Source: Verrucomicrobiota bacterium (GTDB lineage: Bacteria; Verrucomicrobiota; Verrucomicrobiia; Limisphaerales; JAFGQR01). Taken from it: DNA of 64,000 nucleotides. Shown in pieces: positions 35,538 to 45,800 of the stretch (its first letter is position 1; every line of letters starts with the position of its first letter). The notes beneath the pieces are model-generated. The model was not told the origin of the DNA, did no database searches, and saw only the letters and a program-made list of their open reading frames with translations. The stretch spans positions 1 through 64,000 of the forward strand of contig JAFGQR010000094.1 of assembly GCA_016935555.1 (NCBI GenBank), read 5' to 3'. The position numbers and the translations under genes were made by a program.

Positions 35538-36944
35538 TCAGGCGCGGGTTTTCCCGCGGCGGCGCCACCATTCCTTGAACGTCTGAGCCGCGATGGGCGG
35601 CAGGTCGCGGGTCTTGGTCCACGCATACGCGGGATCGAGGCGGGAGCCGAGGATCAGGCCATGGAACTTCTGCCCGAACCGCCCCAGCCGGGTCACCAGC
35701 CCCCACCCCCTGCAGGAGTTGGCCACCAAGGCATACCCTCGAAACGCGGTTCGCTGCCACCAGCACGGCTTTTGACGGGTGCTGTTCCGGCGGTTTCGGA
35801 GCAGGTGATGGTGGAGCGGGATTTGGACCGGGCAGGCCTCGCTGCAGGCGCCGCACAGCGAGGACGCGTAAGAGAGATGTTTCCAATCCTGCAGGTTGCG
35901 GAGATTGGGGGTGATGACGGCGCCGATCGGGCCGCTGTAGGTGGTGCCGTAGGTGTGGCCGCCGACGTTGCGGTAGATGGGGCACACATTGAGACAGGCG
36001 CCGCACCGGATGCAGTGCAGCGCGTCCCGCTGTTCGGCGTCCGCCAGGTAGGCGGTGCGCTGATGGTCGAGCAGGATCACGTGGAACTCCTCGGGACCGT
36101 CCGCTTCGCCGGGCTGGCGCGGCCCGCCATACATCGTGTTGTAGCCGCTGATCAGTTGCGCCGCGCCCACCGTGGCCAGCATCGGCAGAAACAACGCCAG
36201 ATCCTCCAGACGCGGCAGCACCTTCTCAAGCCCCAACAGCGTGATCATCGTCTTCGGCAGCGCCGCCGCCAGACGCGCGTTGCCCTCGTTTTCCGTGATG
36301 GAAATCATCCCCGTCTCCGCGATGGCAAAGTTGGCCCCCGTGATCCCCGCGTCGGCTTCGATGTACTTTCTCCGCAACACCCGCCGGGCCACCATCGTCA
36401 ATGCCTCCGGGTTGTCCGAGGGCGCCCCGCCGAGCTTGCGCTGGAACGTCTCCCGGATTTCGCCGCGGGTCAGGTGCATCGCGGGAAACACGATGTGGTA
36501 GGGGGCCTCGCCGCGGAGCTGGACAATGAATTCTCCAAGATCCGACTCGACGACCTCGTAGCCCGCACCCTCCATCGCCTCGTTCAGGTGAATCTCCTCG
36601 GTCGTCATTGCCTTGGACTTCACCACCATGCGCGCCTGCCGGCTTTTCAAAATGCCGAGCACGATGTCGCGCGCCTGCTGGCCGGTGCGCGCCCAGTGGA
36701 CGCGGGTGCCGCGCGCCTCCAGGCCACGAACGAACTGGTCCACATACCGGTCGAGGTGGTTCACCGCCTCCCACTTGATCCCCGCCGCCAGCTGACGCGC
36801 CCCTTGCCAGTCCTGGAAGAGCGCCTTCTTTTCGTCCCGGGTGACTTCGTATTGGCTCAGGGCGCTGTGGATGATGTGGCGGTGGCGCAGGTCGGCGGTC
36901 AACCGGCGGGCGTCCCGCTTGAATTGGGTGGCGGCGGTGCTCAT
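35538..36944 (-). CDS. lutB: Iron-sulfur L-lactate oxidation protein (LutB)
   Basis: The protein has 468 residues. The N-terminal LUD part runs through GANFAIAETGMISITENEGN and LSGYNT-like ISGYNTMYGGPR. Two cysteine clusters follow: C311, C314, C317 and C321 in CIRCGACLNVCP, and C364, C367 and C371 in CGACSEACP, for [4Fe-4S] clusters. This is the electron-transferring subunit of the lactate oxidation complex. Length and order match the family. Its start overlaps the lutA stop by four bases. Confidence 0.94.
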   Translation of the reverse strand: MSTAATQFKRDARRLTADLRHRHIIHSALSQYEVTRDEKKALFQDWQGARQLAAGIKWEAVNHLDRYVDQFVRGLEARGTRVHWARTGQQARDIVLGILKSRQARMVVKSKAMTTEEIHLNEAMEGAGYEVVESDLGEFIVQLRGEAPYHIVFPAMHLTRGEIRETFQRKLGGAPSDNPEALTMVARRVLRRKYIEADAGITGANFAIAETGMISITENEGNARLAAALPKTMITLLGLEKVLPRLEDLALFLPMLATVGAAQLISGYNTMYGGPRQPGEADGPEEFHVILLDHQRTAYLADAEQRDALHCIRCGACLNVCPIYRNVGGHTYGTTYSGPIGAVITPNLRNLQDWKHLSYASSLCGACSEACPVQIPLHHHLLRNRRNSTRQKPCWWQRTAFRGYALVANSCRGWGLVTRLGRFGQKFHGLILGSRLDPAYAWTKTRDLPPIAAQTFKEWWRRRGKTRA

Positions 36945-37657
36945 CGCTGAACGAGGATTTCCGCCAAATGCAGCGTCTTGATGGGCTTGCGCTGGCGGTC
37001 AATCAAGCCCTGCAGGTGCATCAGACAACTCGAATCGCACGACACAATGTACTCGGCGCCCGTCTCGAGCGCCGACGCGCATTTCACCTCCCCCATCGCC
37101 GTCGAGATCATCGGGAATTTGGCGGCAAAGGTGCCGCCAAACCCGCAGCACGTTTCCGCCTCGCTCATTTCCACCAGTTCAAGATCCCGCACCTTGGCCA
37201 TCAGCGCGCGCGGCGGCTGTTTGTTGTCCAGTTCCCGCAACCCGTGGCAGCCGTCGTGGAACGTGACTTTGTGGGGAAAGCGCGCGCCCAGGTCGGTCAC
37301 GCCGAGTTTGTTGACGAGGAAGGCCGAGAACTCGTGGCACCGGGGCGCCAGTTCCCGGGCCAGAGCCTCGTGCGGCGTGCCGGCGAACAGCTCGGGATAG
37401 AACACCTTGATCATCGCGCCGCACGAGCCCGAGGGGATCACCACCACCTCCGCCTCCCTCAGCCTCTCCATCACCTTCACCGCCACCGTCCGGGTTTCGT
37501 CCCAGTAACCCGTGTTGAACGCCGGCTGGCCGCAGCACGCCGGGCTTTCCGGACACACCACCCCGTGCCCCAGCTCCTCGAGAATCCGCACGATGCACTG
37601 GCCGACCTGCGGGTAAAACAGGTCAATATAACAAGGAATAAACAACGTCACTTTCAT
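36941..37657 (-). CDS. lutA: Cysteine-rich L-lactate oxidation protein (LutA)
   Basis: The protein has 238 residues, the usual size, from the ATG at 37657. It has two CCG motifs: C41-C42 in PACCGQPAF and C170-C171 in ETCCGFGG, each part of a cysteine-rich domain that binds a non-cubane iron-sulfur cluster. It is the first gene of lutABC and probably holds the lactate-binding partner. No lactate permease or lut regulator lies next to it. Confidence 0.94.
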   Translation of the reverse strand: MKVTLFIPCYIDLFYPQVGQCIVRILEELGHGVVCPESPACCGQPAFNTGYWDETRTVAVKVMERLREAEVVVIPSGSCGAMIKVFYPELFAGTPHEALARELAPRCHEFSAFLVNKLGVTDLGARFPHKVTFHDGCHGLRELDNKQPPRALMAKVRDLELVEMSEAETCCGFGGTFAAKFPMISTAMGEVKCASALETGAEYIVSCDSSCLMHLQGLIDRQRKPIKTLHLAEILVQR

Positions 37658-37951
37658 AGGCCGTGCGCGAAGCCTAGGACGGCCCCGGACCGGCGTCCAT
37701 AACTTTAAGCGCCCAACGACCACGGCACGGGCGGCAGGCGTCCGGCGTGCCAGGATATTGAAACCGCGGAGCGATTCGCACGCGCGAGGGGCAACCGACT
37801 GCGGCAATTCCACAGTTCGCGAACTCCGTGATTGCCCGCCCCCCGCATTTCATCGTGAGCTCCCGCCGAACTCCCGCCCTCCTCAGTCACGGAACACCTT
37901 GAAGCTGTCAACCGCACCGGCAGCAACGATGGCCAAGGACCAAGACGCAGC
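37658..37951. other. Intergenic region upstream of lutA and downstream of the rhamnosidase pseudogene
   Basis: About 290 bases. No convincing gene, RNA or terminator was seen. Possible remnants of coding sequence continue after the pseudogene stop but cannot be assigned. The lut promoter should lie here; no clear -35/-10 pair was found. Confidence 0.4.
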
Positions 37952-39246
37952 CTAAGGGAAGGTCGACGCAAACTGGTATTCCCCAGGTTCCGCCTCCAGA
38001 ACTGCGCGCCGGCCCTCGAGGCGCCGGAACTGGACACCTTCCGCCAGCGTCAGCGGACGGCCGTTGACACGGAGGTCGCCGGCGGCCCGGGCGGGCAGAA
38101 ACACGGTGGCGGTGGTGTTGGGCGGAATGACGGCGTTGAACTCGAAGCGCCCCGGGGTGCGCTTCCAGCGGCTGACGACCCGGCCCTGGATGCTGTCGTA
38201 TTCGGCGTTCACCCAATGAATGGGCGGGCGCTCCGGATTGCTGTCCGGCGCGGGCGGATGGGGGCGAAGGATGATCCGCTTGAAGCCGGGCCCGTTGGTG
38301 TCGATGCCGGCCAGGACACGGAACATCCATTCGGCGACGGCGCCGAAGGCATAGTGGCTGAAGCTGTTCATAACGGCGTTGTTCTTGCCGCGGATGCCGT
38401 CGAAGCCGTGCTCCCGGGTGAAGCTGTCCCAGCGTTTCCACACCGAGCTGGCGCCGTTGACGACCTCGTAGCCCCACGACGGGAACCGGCGGCTTTGGAA
38501 AAGCCGCACCGCGAGACGCTGGAAGCCCAAGTCCACCTCGCGGCTGCCGCAGTTGTCCGAGAACAGGGCTTTCGTGCTGCCATTGGCCTCGGCGCGGATG
38601 GCGGATTCCCACGACCATGGCGCGCGCTGGCCGCTTTGGACCCGCAGCCCGGGACGGCACCAGTCGGGATCGTCGCGCCGGGCGTCGAAGTGTTCGCCCA
38701 TGATAAGATCACGTCGAATCCCTTCCGGTAATGGCGGGCGGGCGGCAGGAACAGGCTTTTCCGGTCGGTGTGCAGCGGCGTGGTGTCCTTGAAGCTGATC
38801 CACTGCGCCTGCCAGTCGCCGGCTTCAAGCAAACCCATTGTCCAATGCGCCGGCTCGCTCCAACGCCTCCGTTCTCCGGCCTTGTCCCACACCTGAACCT
38901 TCCAGTGGCACACGGCGCGCGACACCAGCCGTTGGCCCCTGTAAACCACGTGGACATTCTGGTCGCCGGCAACCTTGCCGGTGTCCCACAAGTCGCCCGT
39001 GCCGGCGGCGAGCCTGCCGGGATCGCTCGCGACCAGGATGCGATACGCGCTTTGGCGCTGGCCGCGCCCGGTGCTCGCCACCTGCCAGCTCAGCCGCGGC
39101 GCGCCCTCGTCCAAGCCTGCCGGGTTCTCCAGATACTCACAGCGAAGCCGGACGGCTTGGAGCGCGTCGGCGGCGGAGAGCGGGGGGACAACCATGACCG
39201 CGACGACAACGGTTCCTGCAGATGCGACGGTCCAGAAATTGATCAT
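37952..39246 (-). pseudogene. Decayed alpha-L-rhamnosidase with frameshift and missing catalytic domain
   Basis: Two frames carry pieces of one protein. The first frame, from the ATG at 39246, gives a signal-like start, then LQAVRLRCEYLENPAGLD and DWQAQWISFKD, the N-terminal pattern of bacterial alpha-L-rhamnosidases, up to ARHYRKGFD near 38712. There the frame changes and continues with DLIMGEHFDARRDDPDW, the beta-domain motif usually about 100 residues further on. The same frame then jumps to SWGYEVVNGASSVWKRWDSF, SFSHYAFGAVAEWMFR and IILRPHPP, the family's C-terminal part. The (alpha/alpha)6 barrel core and its catalytic acids are missing. Intact enzymes have about 900-1000 residues; the remains total about 420. 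It is last in the rhaA-rhaT-rhamnosidase series. Confidence 0.8.
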
Positions 39247-39487
39247 GGCGCAAGCATAGGTCAGCACGACCCGGGAATCCAAGAACGCAACAGCCCTTGC
39301 ACGGTTCCCGGAATTCTGGCAGGGCACTTCCAATGACCACCGAAATGAATGCTGAACGATGAGCGCCGCACCGAACGCGCGCGGGCGACGGCTGTTCCCA
39401 ATTCGGACAATTGAACATCCGCAATGTGCAGTTCCCCGTTTGCCATTGAGCCCCCCTCAGCGGATTCATGGGGGGGGAACGACTTGC

Positions 39488-41137
39488 TTACTGTCCGCCG
39501 CCCTGGCCTTTAAGCCAGGTGCCGAAGCCGATGATGATGGTGGACAGGATGAGGGTGGCGATGCCGGCGGCGATGAGGCCATGGGCTTTTTTGCTCGAGC
39601 CTTTCCACTCGCGGAGGATCCAGCCCCACATGGTGCTGAAGATGATGATGCTGGCCATGTGCAGCGTCCAGCTTGCGAAATCATATTTGCCCATCTGGGT
39701 GGCGCCCATCGTGTAAAAGAAGAACTGGAAATACCACGTGGTGCCGGCCAGCGCCGAAAACAGCAGGTTGTTCAGCCGCGGGATGCGCAGGTCCCGGGCC
39801 GCCGGGATCACGTCGGTGCCACCCGGGCCGTGCGTCTCTCCCGCCCCCGCCAACCCGGCGTGCTCCGGCCGGAGGCGCGACGCGAAATACTGGTAGCCGG
39901 TTCTGTTTTTGAGGTTCAACATCACGCACCACAAAAAGTTGGTGGTGAAGCCGCCCAGGAGCACCACGATCAGCACCGGCAGCCCCGTCCACAGCTGGTG
40001 CTTTCGATGCAGCGCCAGAAAATCCAGGCCGGAGCGGAGCGTCGCCACGGCCACCTCCTTGCGCGGCAGGTCCTTCATCGCGGCGATGACGGCCCATTCG
40101 GCGCCCTTGCCGCGCAGGTCCTGGATGTTCTCCTGGTAACGCCGCAACCGCACCGCCAGCGTGTTGTTCACCGTCTTGAGCGCCGCCAGCTTCGCCGGCA
40201 AAACCCGCGCCGCCGCCTCCAACTCAGCCTTCAGCTGCGCCAGCTGCGCTTGCCGATCCGCCGCCTCCGCACCTCCGGCGCCGCCGGGTGCGGCCTGCAG
40301 TGCGTCCATTCGCAGCGCCAGGCTGACGGGCGCCTCGAGGCTGTCGATCACATCGTTGAACGTCGGCGCCGACGCCGGCGCCTCGCCGCTGCCGCCCTTG
40401 AAGAAGCCCCGCACCGCGAGTGCCTTCACCAAGTTGGTGGCGTTGTTGCTGTCGACCATCGCCGGACCGGTGATGGGCTTGCCCGCCTTGGCGGCGGAGT
40501 GAACCAGGTCCGAGCAATAGGTCAGGTCTTCGATGGGCTTGCCCGCCGCCAGCCCGAACGCGAAACAGGCGCTCATGATGCCGGAAAACGTGGCCACCAG
40601 GATGCCCTTGGTGAAGTTGAACTCGGCGATGGCCTTTTTCTTGTCGGCGTCGGACATTTCGCGTTCCTTGGTGAGTCCGGCGTAAGCGGCCACGGCGATG
40701 CCGAGGAGGCAGACGACGACCCCGAAGAGGGTCACCTGCCCGGGGTGGGTGTTGAGGATGGCCCAGAGTTCGTTCCGGAAGATCGGGGGCACGAGGGTGC
40801 CGAACGCTGCGCAGTAGCCGAGCGCCACCCCCATCCCCAGCGACATGCCCAGATACCGCATCGTCAGCCCGAACGTCAGCCCGCCAAAGCCCCACAGGAC
40901 CCCGAAGAAATACGCCCAGCCGAGCGTGTCAATCGGGGCCCGGCTCAGGACGCCGGGCACATCGGCCGTCATCAGCGACGCCAGCAGCCACGGGCAAAGG
41001 ATCCATGAGAAGCACCCGCCGACGAGCCAGTAGGTTTCCCAGGACCACCTCCTGACGCCCTTGTAGGGCACATAAAAACTGCCGGACGCCAGGCCGCCGA
41101 GCCAGTGGAGGAACACACCGAGGAATGGATTCGCCAT
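39488..41137 (-). CDS. rhaT: L-rhamnose/proton symporter RhaT with a large central insertion
   Basis: The protein has 549 residues against 344 in E. coli RhaT. The first 200 residues match closely in pattern: FYVPYKGVRRWSWETYW, VGGCFSWILCPW, YGLTMRYLGMSLGMG-like GLTMRYLGMSLGMGVALG, and EFNFTKGILVATFSGIMSAC. After FGLAAGKPIED an insertion of about 180 residues (about 202-384) replaces a short loop; it holds Ala/Leu/Gln-rich coiled-coil-like segments near 295-345. The fold then resumes with NFLWCVMLNL and four or so C-terminal membrane spans (TWYFQFFFYTMGATQMGKY). It imports L-rhamnose with protons. It lies 27 bases after rhaA in the same direction. Confidence 0.92.
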   Translation of the reverse strand: MANPFLGVFLHWLGGLASGSFYVPYKGVRRWSWETYWLVGGCFSWILCPWLLASLMTADVPGVLSRAPIDTLGWAYFFGVLWGFGGLTFGLTMRYLGMSLGMGVALGYCAAFGTLVPPIFRNELWAILNTHPGQVTLFGVVVCLLGIAVAAYAGLTKEREMSDADKKKAIAEFNFTKGILVATFSGIMSACFAFGLAAGKPIEDLTYCSDLVHSAAKAGKPITGPAMVDSNNATNLVKALAVRGFFKGGSGEAPASAPTFNDVIDSLEAPVSLALRMDALQAAPGGAGGAEAADRQAQLAQLKAELEAAARVLPAKLAALKTVNNTLAVRLRRYQENIQDLRGKGAEWAVIAAMKDLPRKEVAVATLRSGLDFLALHRKHQLWTGLPVLIVVLLGGFTTNFLWCVMLNLKNRTGYQYFASRLRPEHAGLAGAGETHGPGGTDVIPAARDLRIPRLNNLLFSALAGTTWYFQFFFYTMGATQMGKYDFASWTLHMASIIIFSTMWGWILREWKGSSKKAHGLIAAGIATLILSTIIIGFGTWLKGQGGGQ

Positions 41138-41164
41138 ACGCCGTGGAAAGTCGAGAGTGCCGGG

Positions 41165-42433
41165 TTAATGTCGCTTCGACAGGACGTCCTTGTCGTATTG
41201 CTTGACTTGGGCCAGCCACGCGTGCCCGACGGGCACGTCGCGGGTGTGGCAGTAGTAATCCCACACAGCGCCCCAAGGCAGCGCCTTCGCGTCTTCCATG
41301 AGCGCCAGGCGCGTTGTGTAGTCGCCGTGGTTCTCGGCCTGCCGGAACTGCGAGGCCGGCGCCAGCAGCGCCAGGAGCAGGGCCTTGAGCATGTTCCGCG
41401 TGCCGATCACCCAGGCCGCCACACGGTTGATGCTGGCATCGAAATAGTCCAAGCCGATCCGCACCCGGTCCAGGTAGCCGCCCCAGACGATCTCCTGGGC
41501 GATGGCCTCGAGTTCGTCGGTGAGGGTCACCACGTGATCGCTGTCCCAGCGCACGCCGCGGCTGACGTGCAGGGCGATCTCGGGCAGGAAACCCAGCACG
41601 GAGGAGATCTTGTCCGCGATGCCTTCGGTGGGATGATAGTGCCCGGCGTCCAGGGTCAGCAGCGTGCCGCGGCTCACCGCATATCCCAGGTAAAACTCGT
41701 GGGAACCGGGCGTGTAGCTCTCGGCCCCGATGCCGAACAGCTTCGGCTCGACCGAGTCCACGTTGTGCCGCGGCGACATCTTCCGGGCGTAGATGGCGTC
41801 CAGCGATTCCACCAGCCGCTCGCGCGGGCTTCTGCGGTCGGCGGGGGTGTCTTTCATGCCGTCGGGAATCCACAGGTTGTTCAGGCAGGGCTGCCCGAGG
41901 CTCCGGCCGATCGCGGCGCCAATCTCGCGACAGCGCAGGCCGTGTTCGATCCAGAACTGGCGGATGCCCTTGTTCGGGTGCGTCAGGGTCATGCCGCGGT
42001 CGACCTTGGGATGGGAAAAAAAGGTCGGATTGAAATCCAGGCCGATTTTCAGCGCCTTGGCCCACGCGATCCAGTTTCTGAACTGCGCCACCCCCAGCGC
42101 GTCCCGCCCCACCTTTCTCCGGCCCATCTCCGCGTAGGACGCATGCAGGTTGAACCGGTGCCGGCCCGGGATCAGGGAGATGGCCTTCTCAAAGTCGGCT
42201 CGCAGCTCGTCGGGCGTGCGCGCCTTGCCCGGGTAGTTGCCCGTCACGGCCAGCCCGTCGCCCAGCGCGCCCCCGGCGCTCTCGAACCCCCCCACGTCGT
42301 CGCCCTGCCAGCAATGCATGGAGATGGCAACCCGGGCCAGGGTGCGGAGAGCGGTGTCGGTGTGGACGCCCCATTCGGCGTAGCGTTGGCGGGCGAGGTG
42401 ATACGCGGCTTCGATTTGTTTGCTTGTGCTCAT
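41165..42433 (-). CDS. rhaA: L-rhamnose isomerase
   Basis: The protein has 422 residues from the ATG at 42433, close to the 419 of E. coli RhaA, and begins the same way ([20 protein letters not shown] then [15 protein letters not shown]). The metal-site region has [12 protein letters not shown] and [17 protein letters not shown], with the Glu, Asp and His ligands in order. It converts L-rhamnose to L-rhamnulose. Upstream ATGs at 42445 and 42475 are possible but unlikely. Rhamnulokinase and aldolase genes are not in this window, so the pathway must be completed elsewhere. Confidence 0.95.
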   Translation of the reverse strand: MSTSKQIEAAYHLARQRYAEWGVHTDTALRTLARVAISMHCWQGDDVGGFESAGGALGDGLAVTGNYPGKARTPDELRADFEKAISLIPGRHRFNLHASYAEMGRRKVGRDALGVAQFRNWIAWAKALKIGLDFNPTFFSHPKVDRGMTLTHPNKGIRQFWIEHGLRCREIGAAIGRSLGQPCLNNLWIPDGMKDTPADRRSPRERLVESLDAIYARKMSPRHNVDSVEPKLFGIGAESYTPGSHEFYLGYAVSRGTLLTLDAGHYHPTEGIADKISSVLGFLPEIALHVSRGVRWDSDHVVTLTDELEAIAQEIVWGGYLDRVRIGLDYFDASINRVAAWVIGTRNMLKALLLALLAPASQFRQAENHGDYTTRLALMEDAKALPWGAVWDYYCHTRDVPVGHAWLAQVKQYDKDVLSKRH

Positions 42434-42606
42434 AGCGATAGGCATGTGTGTTCTGTGCCGGCGGAAGATCCCCACGGACGCGCTGGGTCTGCCGGGCGGC
42501 GGCGGGATAGTGCCAGAGGTCCCCGGCGCTTTGCCACCAGAATCGGCTCCGCCCGGGCGCGCGCGCGGCCCGCGCCACGCTGTTGCGGGCGGGCAGGGCG
42601 GGCACG

Positions 42607-44313
42607 TCAGCGGTTCTTCATCCGTGGCCGCTGTTCGACGCTGCCGTCCACCAGGCCCACGCTGCCGTGGATCCGACAGCGCACATACACCTTCTTCGGA
42701 TCGGACATGTCGGCGCCGGGCGCGACGATTTCGTAACTGGACGTTGTCACATCAAACGAGTCCCAATCCTGGGCGGCAGGTTTGGCGGGGTCGGCGGGGC
42801 AGACCAGGATTCTCGGGGTGTTCAATTCCGCCTTCATCGACAGGAAATCCGGGGGCAGGACGCCTCCGTGTTTGTCGGCGTAAAGGCGGGCGGCGAGGCT
42901 GATTTGTTTCAGGTTGCCGAGGCATGCGACCGACCGGCTGCGCTGCCTGGCCTTGGCGATCGCCGGCAGGACCACCGCGGCGGCGATGGGCACGGTGGAC
43001 GGGCCCAGCAGGCCGGCGCCGGGAGGGCGGGTGCTGTGGCTTATCCCCACCCAGCCGTCCTTCGTGTTGCTGGCGACCGAATACAGGAACGTCTCCTCGT
43101 CGTCGCCCAAAAGGCGTTCGAGCAACTCGGTTCCGCCATCGGCCTTTCCCGCCTGGTGCTGCATCGCCGCAATGGTGTGAACCAGGTGCGTCACGGTGCG
43201 GCTGATTTCCGGGCTCACATAGGTGAAGCGGTTCCCCTGCTGCGGGATGCCCTTCGCGATGCGCGCAAACTCGGCGTGGCTCTTCAACCCCTTGGCCCCG
43301 CCCCTCACCTCCAGCATCTTGCGCACCAGCTTGTCCGTCGTCGCCACAAACAAATACACGCCGTCGCTCGCCACCGTCGGCCGGACCTGGAACGGCAGCG
43401 GCAACGGCAGCGGCAGGATGCGCATCTTCAGAGCGCCCTCGTCCTGCCGGACCACCTGCTTGTTTTTCGACAACAGCGTGTCGACCCGCGCGAAGAGGTC
43501 GTCGCTGTTCACCCTCAACACCAGCGCCAGCGCCGGCTCCGGAAACTCGAGACGCCCGCCGCCGGGTGCCGGCAGTGTTACGAGCCTGTCCGGGTCGAGC
43601 GTCAACACCACGCCCGCCTCGCCGCCGAGCGCCGCGGCGATCTCATCGAGGTTGAGACCGAGTTTGGCCCCGAGACCGTCCGACAGTTGTTCGAGGCCCT
43701 GGGTCACCTCCGGCAAATTCGCCTGCTCGGCCTGCGCCTTCACCGCCTTCCACAGCGCCGCCAGGTCCAAATCGCTGAACGAGGCCAGGGCGGTCGTCTC
43801 GGGCAGCAGGTCCAGGCCGGTCAGCGCATGCGGCGTCTTGCCGAACGCGGACCAGAGCAGGCCCTGGTCTTGGCCGGGGTAATGATGCAGCACGAGCCGG
43901 TGGCGGTAGATTCCCGGCTCCATGAGGATGCCGCTGGCGCCAAACCCGCTCACCGCCTCGAGGCCGCTGGTTCTGACCAGGCCGGACCCGAGGTCGATGA
44001 GCTTGCGCAGGTTGTCCCGGTCGGCGGCCTTGGTGTTGGGCAGCGTGAGCAGCACCTGGCGCAAGTCCTCGATCTTCCTCGAAAGACCCTCCAGCCATGG
44101 CTGCGTGTCCAGAAACACATAGAAACTGCCCCCGGGCTCCAAATACGCGGCCACCTCGTCGAAACTGTTCGTCTGCGCCGCCACGGGCGCGGACTGGCCG
44201 GAGGTCTTGAACGCAGCCCCCGAGGCGGGGCCCTTCCTGCCACAGCCGCCGGACAGCAACGCGGCGGAGATGGCGAGCACGGGGATCAGGTAACGGGACT
44301 GGGATGTTTTCAT
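42607..44313 (-). CDS. Lipoprotein with DUF3352-like region and pseudopilin-like C-terminus
   Basis: The protein has 568 residues from the ATG at 44313. The N-terminus is a lipoprotein signal ([19 protein letters not shown]24). The middle region has the repeating pattern [20 protein letters not shown] and [17 protein letters not shown], like DUF3352-type proteins that sample membrane-associated substrates. A C-terminal segment ([20 protein letters not shown], then [18 protein letters not shown]) closely resembles the start of the DUF1559/type II pseudopilins common in this phylum, here fused at the end of a lipoprotein. The function is not known. It lies 54 bases downstream of the GTPase gene in the same direction. 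Confidence 0.78.
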   Translation of the reverse strand: MKTSQSRYLIPVLAISAALLSGGCGRKGPASGAAFKTSGQSAPVAAQTNSFDEVAAYLEPGGSFYVFLDTQPWLEGLSRKIEDLRQVLLTLPNTKAADRDNLRKLIDLGSGLVRTSGLEAVSGFGASGILMEPGIYRHRLVLHHYPGQDQGLLWSAFGKTPHALTGLDLLPETTALASFSDLDLAALWKAVKAQAEQANLPEVTQGLEQLSDGLGAKLGLNLDEIAAALGGEAGVVLTLDPDRLVTLPAPGGGRLEFPEPALALVLRVNSDDLFARVDTLLSKNKQVVRQDEGALKMRILPLPLPLPFQVRPTVASDGVYLFVATTDKLVRKMLEVRGGAKGLKSHAEFARIAKGIPQQGNRFTYVSPEISRTVTHLVHTIAAMQHQAGKADGGTELLERLLGDDEETFLYSVASNTKDGWVGISHSTRPPGAGLLGPSTVPIAAAVVLPAIAKARQRSRSVACLGNLKQISLAARLYADKHGGVLPPDFLSMKAELNTPRILVCPADPAKPAAQDWDSFDVTTSSYEIVAPGADMSDPKKVYVRCRIHGSVGLVDGSVEQRPRMKNR

Positions 44314-44366
44314 AATGGGTGCGAGCCGGCATCCATGGTAACCGGCACGCGCCGCCATTGGGAAGC

Positions 44367-45800
44367 TTAAAGAACGTTGGGCCGGGGGTGCGGGATGCGG
44401 CGTTCTGCCGCACCCGGCCGCTCGTCCTCGGCGAACACGGCTTCGATCGTCAGGGCGAGCTGTTCGGTGTGGCGGAGCTGGTCGCGCGGCTTGCGCAGGC
44501 GCCCGAACAATCGCGCCAGCTCGCCCCGGTGCGCCGGGCTCAGCGGCGGCAGCACCTGCTCCGGATTGCCCGTCAACGCCACCTCGCCCCGCATCGCATG
44601 CGTCCGGCGGGCGACGACCTCGTGATGATACCGGGCCCGGTTGAACACGACGTGGGGGAAGTTGACATTCCTGGAGGGGCCGGCGATGAGGCGTTTGCCG
44701 CCCAGGGCGATGTTCATGACCTTCACCGACACCAGCCGGTCGGCCCCCCACCAGCCCAGCGCCGCCCCCACCCCGGCCCCCACCAGCGTGCCCGCCAGCA
44801 GCGACGTCCCGCCCAGGTGCGCATCCACGAACGCGCCGGTGGCGGCGCCGCCCACGGCCCCCGTGGTCACGAGATCGCGCCGGCTCAGTCCGAACAGCAC
44901 CCACGTCCGCTCCGCGAACAGGTCCGCGTCGAGCAGGGGCAGCGCGTCTTCGCGGCGTTCGAGGCGGCGGTGGCTGTAAAGCCGTTCCACCTCGTCACGG
45001 CAGCGCTGCTCGAGCCGGCGCAGGTCGTCGCGATACCGGCCTTCCAGGGCGCTTTTCGCCGCCAGCAGGTTCGCGCCCTCGGGCAGATCCCGTTCGACCC
45101 GGTGCGCCAGCATCGCCGCGAGGCCATCCGCCACCGCGCGGGCCGCCAGCCGGCGCTGCCGGAGGCGATCAGCCTCGAGGCTGAGCACCGCGCGCTGGAG
45201 CGGCTCGCGCCACTCCTCGCGCAGCTGACCGAACGCCCGCAACAGCTCGGTGCGCTTCGAGAACTCCGCCATCACGGCATTGAACACCCGCACCACCTTG
45301 AAAAACTGTCCCAGGGCCGCGCGCCACGACTCGATATGGTCCGCAGCCCCGATCGGGTTGATCAGCGCCAGGCTCGGCTGCCCCGTCCACCGCAGGATCT
45401 CCATCTCCGGCTCGTATTCCTCCCCGTAAGGCACCGAGCCGTCCACCACATACAAAATGCCCGCCCCGTCCAGGATCGGCGACAACAACTCGCACTCGTC
45501 GGGGAACCGGTCCCGGCCGCGATGCGCCTCCACGAACTGCCGGACCACCGCCGGGTGCAGGTCGGCGCGGGTTTCATGCTGCTTCATCCATTGCAGCGCC
45601 CGGCGCGCGCGCTGGAACCCCGGCGTGTCCACCAGCGCATACAACTCCTCCCCATCCACCGTCATCGGATACCGCCGACACGCCGCCGTCGTGCCCGGCT
45701 CCGGACTGATCCGCACCGAATCGTCCGCCGCCAGTGTCGCCACGATGCTCGACTTGCCCTTGTTCGGATGGCCCACCACCGCAAAAACGGGCGGATTCAC
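44367..45800 (-). CDS. GTPase of the DUF3482 family
   Basis: From a GTG at 45800, which overlaps the preceding stop as GTGA, the protein has 477 residues; an ATG at 45821 is an alternative. The P-loop is in VVGHPNKGKSSIVATL, the switch II motif in LVDTPGFQRARRAL, and the fourth motif region reads ALINPIGAADH in place of NKxD. The C-terminal half contains glycine-rich hydrophobic stretches (TTGAVGGAATGAFVDAHLGG, LVGAGVGAALGWWGAD) that could insert in or lie against the membrane. The family usually sits beside a DUF2868 membrane protein, as it does here. The cellular role is not established. Confidence 0.88.
   Translation of the reverse strand: MNPPVFAVVGHPNKGKSSIVATLAADDSVRISPEPGTTAACRRYPMTVDGEELYALVDTPGFQRARRALQWMKQHETRADLHPAVVRQFVEAHRGRDRFPDECELLSPILDGAGILYVVDGSVPYGEEYEPEMEILRWTGQPSLALINPIGAADHIESWRAALGQFFKVVRVFNAVMAEFSKRTELLRAFGQLREEWREPLQRAVLSLEADRLRQRRLAARAVADGLAAMLAHRVERDLPEGANLLAAKSALEGRYRDDLRRLEQRCRDEVERLYSHRRLERREDALPLLDADLFAERTWVLFGLSRRDLVTTGAVGGAATGAFVDAHLGGTSLLAGTLVGAGVGAALGWWGADRLVSVKVMNIALGGKRLIAGPSRNVNFPHVVFNRARYHHEVVARRTHAMRGEVALTGNPEQVLPPLSPAHRGELARLFGRLRKPRDQLRHTEQLALTIEAVFAEDERPGAAERRIPHPRPNVL

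Noticed and set aside
37705-38037. A 110-residue minus-strand gene between lutA and the rhamnosidase remains
   Set aside because: It overlaps the pseudogene end in another frame and has no domain or start context.
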